DNA of 64,000 nt from Roseomonas genomospecies 6. GTDB taxonomy: Bacteria; Pseudomonadota; Alphaproteobacteria; Azospirillales; Azospirillaceae. The translations under genes and the position numbers were made by a program. Shown piece by piece: positions 61,566 through 64,000 of this stretch. Within the stretch, counting starts at the first letter, position 1. Every line of letters begins with the position of its first letter. The notes under the pieces were generated by a model that did not search any database, was not told the DNA's origin, and saw only the letters and a program-made list of their open reading frames with translations. Location of the stretch: the NCBI RefSeq assembly GCF_008365375.1, contig NZ_QOKW01000030.1:1-64000 (forward strand), given 5' to 3'.

Positions 61566-62588
61566 ATGCGGCACAATTTGCAGGATAGGGAGCGCTGGCG
61601 CAACCCCGACTGGCGGGCGAAGTTCGTCGCCTGGTGGGAAGGCTATGACCTTGCCGCCCTGTCCCGGCTGGCCCGTTCGGCCCCGGCCTCCCGGCTGCCC
61701 CTGCGCGGCCCGGTGGAGGCGCTGGGGTCCGCCGCGCCGGCCGCCGCCGCTCCGCCGCCGGAGGCCCCGCGGACCGATCCCGATCTGGAACGGCTGGAGA
61801 ATCTGCAACTGGACCGCCAGGGGGAGCCGGTCTGGTCGGTCGCCCGCACCGAAGGGGCGCAGATGCTGTGGGGCGAGGATTGCGTCGGCCCAGGCGACCC
61901 GCAATGGATGGTCGAATCCGTCCGGTCCTTCGGCTTGAACCCGGCCAAGAGCGTGCTGGACCTGTCGGCGGGGCTGGGCGGGCCGGCGCGCGGCATCGTC
62001 GACAGTTACGACACCTGGGTGACCGGGCTGGAGATGTCGCCCCTGCTGGCCAAGCTGGGGATGGAGCGGTCCAAGGCGCTGGGCGTATCGAAGAAGGCGC
62101 CCATTGGCCATTTCGACCCCGAGCATTTCAACCAGGCGGGCTCCTTCGACCTCGTGCTGGCCGACCGGGTGATGCACCGGGTGCGCGACAAGGAGAACTT
62201 CCTCGACCGCATCTGCGACTGCGTGAAGCCGAAGGGCGGCGTTCTACTGTTCGACTATGTGATCGAGGGCACCCCATCCTCCTGGGAAAGCTGGAACGGC
62301 TGGCGCGACGCCGAACCGCTGGAGGTCTATCCCTGGTCCGGCACCCGTATGGCCGACGAGCTGACCCAGCGCAACCTGGACCTCCGCATCAGCGAGGACC
62401 TGACGCAGTTTCACCGCCGGCAGGCCGTGGACCGCGTGCGCCGCCTGGGCGAGGCGCTGAAGACCGCCGTCCCCGAACCCCGCGTGCTGAAGGCGCTGGC
62501 CCGCGAGTTGTCCCTGTGGTGGGCGCGCCTGCGCGTGCTGGGCAGCGGGCTGCGCTTCTGCCGTTATGTGGCGATGCGCCCGGCGTAG
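61566..62588 (+). CDS. SAM-dependent methyltransferase
   Basis: About 340 residues from ATG 61566. An N-terminal helical part and a Pro/Ala linker (about 55-70) precede the methyltransferase fold: VLDLSAGLGGPARGIVDSYD as motif I, EMSPLLAKLGMERSKALGVS, and ADRVMHRVRDKENFLDRICD. Substrate unknown; lipid or small-molecule targets are typical. The upstream ATG at 61512 would give 358 residues, and the weak ribosome binding sites do not settle which start is used. Confidence 0.8.
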   Translation: MRHNLQDRERWRNPDWRAKFVAWWEGYDLAALSRLARSAPASRLPLRGPVEALGSAAPAAAAPPPEAPRTDPDLERLENLQLDRQGEPVWSVARTEGAQMLWGEDCVGPGDPQWMVESVRSFGLNPAKSVLDLSAGLGGPARGIVDSYDTWVTGLEMSPLLAKLGMERSKALGVSKKAPIGHFDPEHFNQAGSFDLVLADRVMHRVRDKENFLDRICDCVKPKGGVLLFDYVIEGTPSSWESWNGWRDAEPLEVYPWSGTRMADELTQRNLDLRISEDLTQFHRRQAVDRVRRLGEALKTAVPEPRVLKALARELSLWWARLRVLGSGLRFCRYVAMRPA

Positions 62589-62597
62589 GTGCCCGGC

Positions 62598-63962
62598 CTA
62601 GCCTTTCTCATCGCAGGCGCGCGGCGCGATCTTGCGGTCCGCCGCGAAGCGCCGGGCGGACTCCACCACCAGCTTGCGGATCAGGGTGCGGCGCGGCTCG
62701 ATGGGGCCGGACACGTCCAGCCAGCGCACCCCGTCCCATTGCTGCACATGCAGCGGCATCATGCCCTCATGGTCGGCGCAGGTGATGCGCAGGGGCTGCA
62801 TGAAGCCGTCCAGCCCCAGCTCGGCCAGCCGCTCGGCGGTCAGGTCCAGATGGTCGAAGCCCCAGGCCACCTGCGCCCCGGTCAGGGGCTTGCGCCCGTG
62901 CCGGACCTGCGCCGTGCGGATGGCCTCCACCAGAACGGCGGCGTTGAAGACCCCGCGGTTGTACAGCACCGTGCCGATCTGGCCGGGATCGCCGGACCCC
63001 AACCCGCGGGCGTGGACCTCCTCCCGGATGGCGCGGATGACCGGCAGGTCCGCCCCGGCGGCGTGGAAGGCCACCGCCTTGTAGCCCAGAGCCGCGGCGC
63101 CCACCGGCCTCACGTCCAGCTCCGACCCGGCCCACCAGACCCCGATCATGCGGTCGGCGGGAAAGCCGGCGGCGGCGGCCTCGCGCAGGGCGGTGGAGTT
63201 CTGCACGCCCCAGCCCCACAGGATCACGTAATCGGGGCGGTAATGGCGGGCGATCTGCGTCCAGACGGTGCGCTGGTCCAGCCCCGGCGGGGCGACGGGA
63301 AAGCTGCGCATCTCGAAGCCGAGCAGTCCGCGCAGAGCCTCCAGCATGGGCAGCGGCTCCTTGCCGAAGGCGCTGTCGTGGTAGACATAGGCGATCTTCC
63401 GTCCGCGCAGCCGCTCCGGCCCGCCCAGCTCCGTCGCCCCCAGTTCCTTGGCGATGTGGCTGACGGCGGCGTCGACGCCCGTCCAATAGCTGGCCGGCGC
63501 GTTGACCGCGTAGGGGAAGACCCGCCCGTCCGACACGTCCGCCCGTCCATAGCCGGAGGAGAAGACCGGGATGCGGTCGGCGGCCCCGCGCTCGATCAGG
63601 GCGTAGGTGATGCCGGTGGACAGCGGCAGGACGGCGGCGGCCCCGGTCGGCCCCTTGGCCTTCAGCCGCTCGTAGCACTCCACCCCGCGGTCGGTGTTGT
63701 AGCCGGTGTCGCACTCCTCCCAGACGATGGGCACCCCGCCGATTCCGCCGTCGCGCCGGTTGACCAGCGTCAGATAGTCGGCCACCCCGTCGGCCAGCGG
63801 GATGCCGTAGGGCGCGTAGGGACCGCTGCGGTAGACGAGGTGCGGGAAGAACTGCGCCCCCTGCGGCGAATCCGGGGCGGCCTCGGCCGGTGCGCAGGAC
63901 AGCGCCACCACCAGGGCCGCAGCCAGAGCCGCACCCGCCAGGGCTGAGGCGCGCCATGCCAT
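62598..63962 (-). CDS. ABC transporter substrate-binding protein, branched-chain amino acid type
   Basis: 454 residues. It has a signal peptide (LAGAALAAALVVALSCAPAEAA) and the type I periplasmic fold: NRRDGGIGGVPIVWEECDTG, TGYNTDRGVECYERLKAKG, and VILWGWGVQNSTALREAAAA. It resembles LivK/UrtA-like receptors; the ligand could be an amino acid, urea or another small molecule. ATG 63962 follows a GGGGGAGGAA ribosome binding site. The permease genes are not visible; they may lie beyond the window's right edge. Confidence 0.92.
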   Translation of the reverse strand: MAWRASALAGAALAAALVVALSCAPAEAAPDSPQGAQFFPHLVYRSGPYAPYGIPLADGVADYLTLVNRRDGGIGGVPIVWEECDTGYNTDRGVECYERLKAKGPTGAAAVLPLSTGITYALIERGAADRIPVFSSGYGRADVSDGRVFPYAVNAPASYWTGVDAAVSHIAKELGATELGGPERLRGRKIAYVYHDSAFGKEPLPMLEALRGLLGFEMRSFPVAPPGLDQRTVWTQIARHYRPDYVILWGWGVQNSTALREAAAAGFPADRMIGVWWAGSELDVRPVGAAALGYKAVAFHAAGADLPVIRAIREEVHARGLGSGDPGQIGTVLYNRGVFNAAVLVEAIRTAQVRHGRKPLTGAQVAWGFDHLDLTAERLAELGLDGFMQPLRITCADHEGMMPLHVQQWDGVRWLDVSGPIEPRRTLIRKLVVESARRFAADRKIAPRACDEKG

Positions 63963-64000
63963 TCCGTTTCCTCCCCCGTCGTACGCCGGGCCGTTCCGCC

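Overview
The window looks like chromosomal DNA of a high-GC alphaproteobacterium, most likely Azospirillum or a close relative in the Rhodospirillales. Evidence: very strong third-position G/C bias, the block (methyltransferase)-fliQ-comF-grxC-nitrilase-DUF1178, the block GNAT/mutT-argJ-parvulin next to divergent secA, TRAP and ABC uptake systems, and part of a type VI secretion system. Species assignment is inference; there is no rRNA in the window. Core genes (secA, argJ, recQ, tRNA-Thr, pgm) argue against a small plasmid.

Layout. 1-6.6 kb: an EAL-CBS-GGDEF signalling protein divergent from a HerA-like ATPase, a TPR protein fused to a glycosyltransferase-like domain, and small unknown proteins. 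6.7-12.7 kb: a complete peptide-type ABC importer operon (binding protein, two permeases, two ATPases) convergent with a MarR regulator. 12.8-16.4 kb: an EamA transporter, a translationally coupled nucleotidyltransferase/phosphoesterase pair, and two small proline-rich proteins. 16.5-20.9 kb: a double cold-shock protein, phosphoglucomutase, MsrB and a luciferase-like oxidoreductase. 21-26.3 kb: a STAS protein, then tssL, a short tssM and tagF of type VI secretion, and an OmpA-like lipid/peptidoglycan-associated protein. 26.4-29.4 kb: a three-gene TRAP transporter. 29.4-32.5 kb: EamA transporter, a small Arg/Gly-rich protein and a GT-B glycosyltransferase. 32.5-38.4 kb: tRNA-Thr, recQ, mutT, GNAT, argJ and a periplasmic parvulin. 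38.7-43.9 kb: secA, mscL and a DEAD-box RNA helicase. 44-47.4 kb: cobD/cbiB, an ankyrin protein, a CydP-like mini-protein, a membrane protein and a TauE/SafE transporter. 47.6-52.1 kb: NDUFAF5-type enzyme, fliQ, comF, grxC, nitrilase, methyltransferase, DUF1178. 52.2-58.6 kb: DUF485-actP acetate uptake with a candidate FNR-type promoter, a DUF294 protein with a degenerate exonuclease partner, and a HisKA_2 sensor kinase. 58.8-64 kb: mtnA, an exonuclease, a Nudix hydrolase, a methyltransferase and an amino-acid-type ABC binding protein.

Intergenic DNA carries at least five copies of a CCCTCCC-rich palindromic repeat and one inverted-repeat element at 47.4-47.6 kb. I found no CRISPR array, transposase, integrase or phage gene. 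The most unusual items are the incomplete type VI membrane-complex set with a TssM that stops soon after its third membrane helix, the exonuclease homologue that seems to have lost its catalytic acids beside a DUF294 nucleotidyltransferase, the coupled nucleotidyltransferase/phosphoesterase pair, and a perfect 13-bp hairpin just before a 24-residue reading frame. None of these could be tested against databases here.
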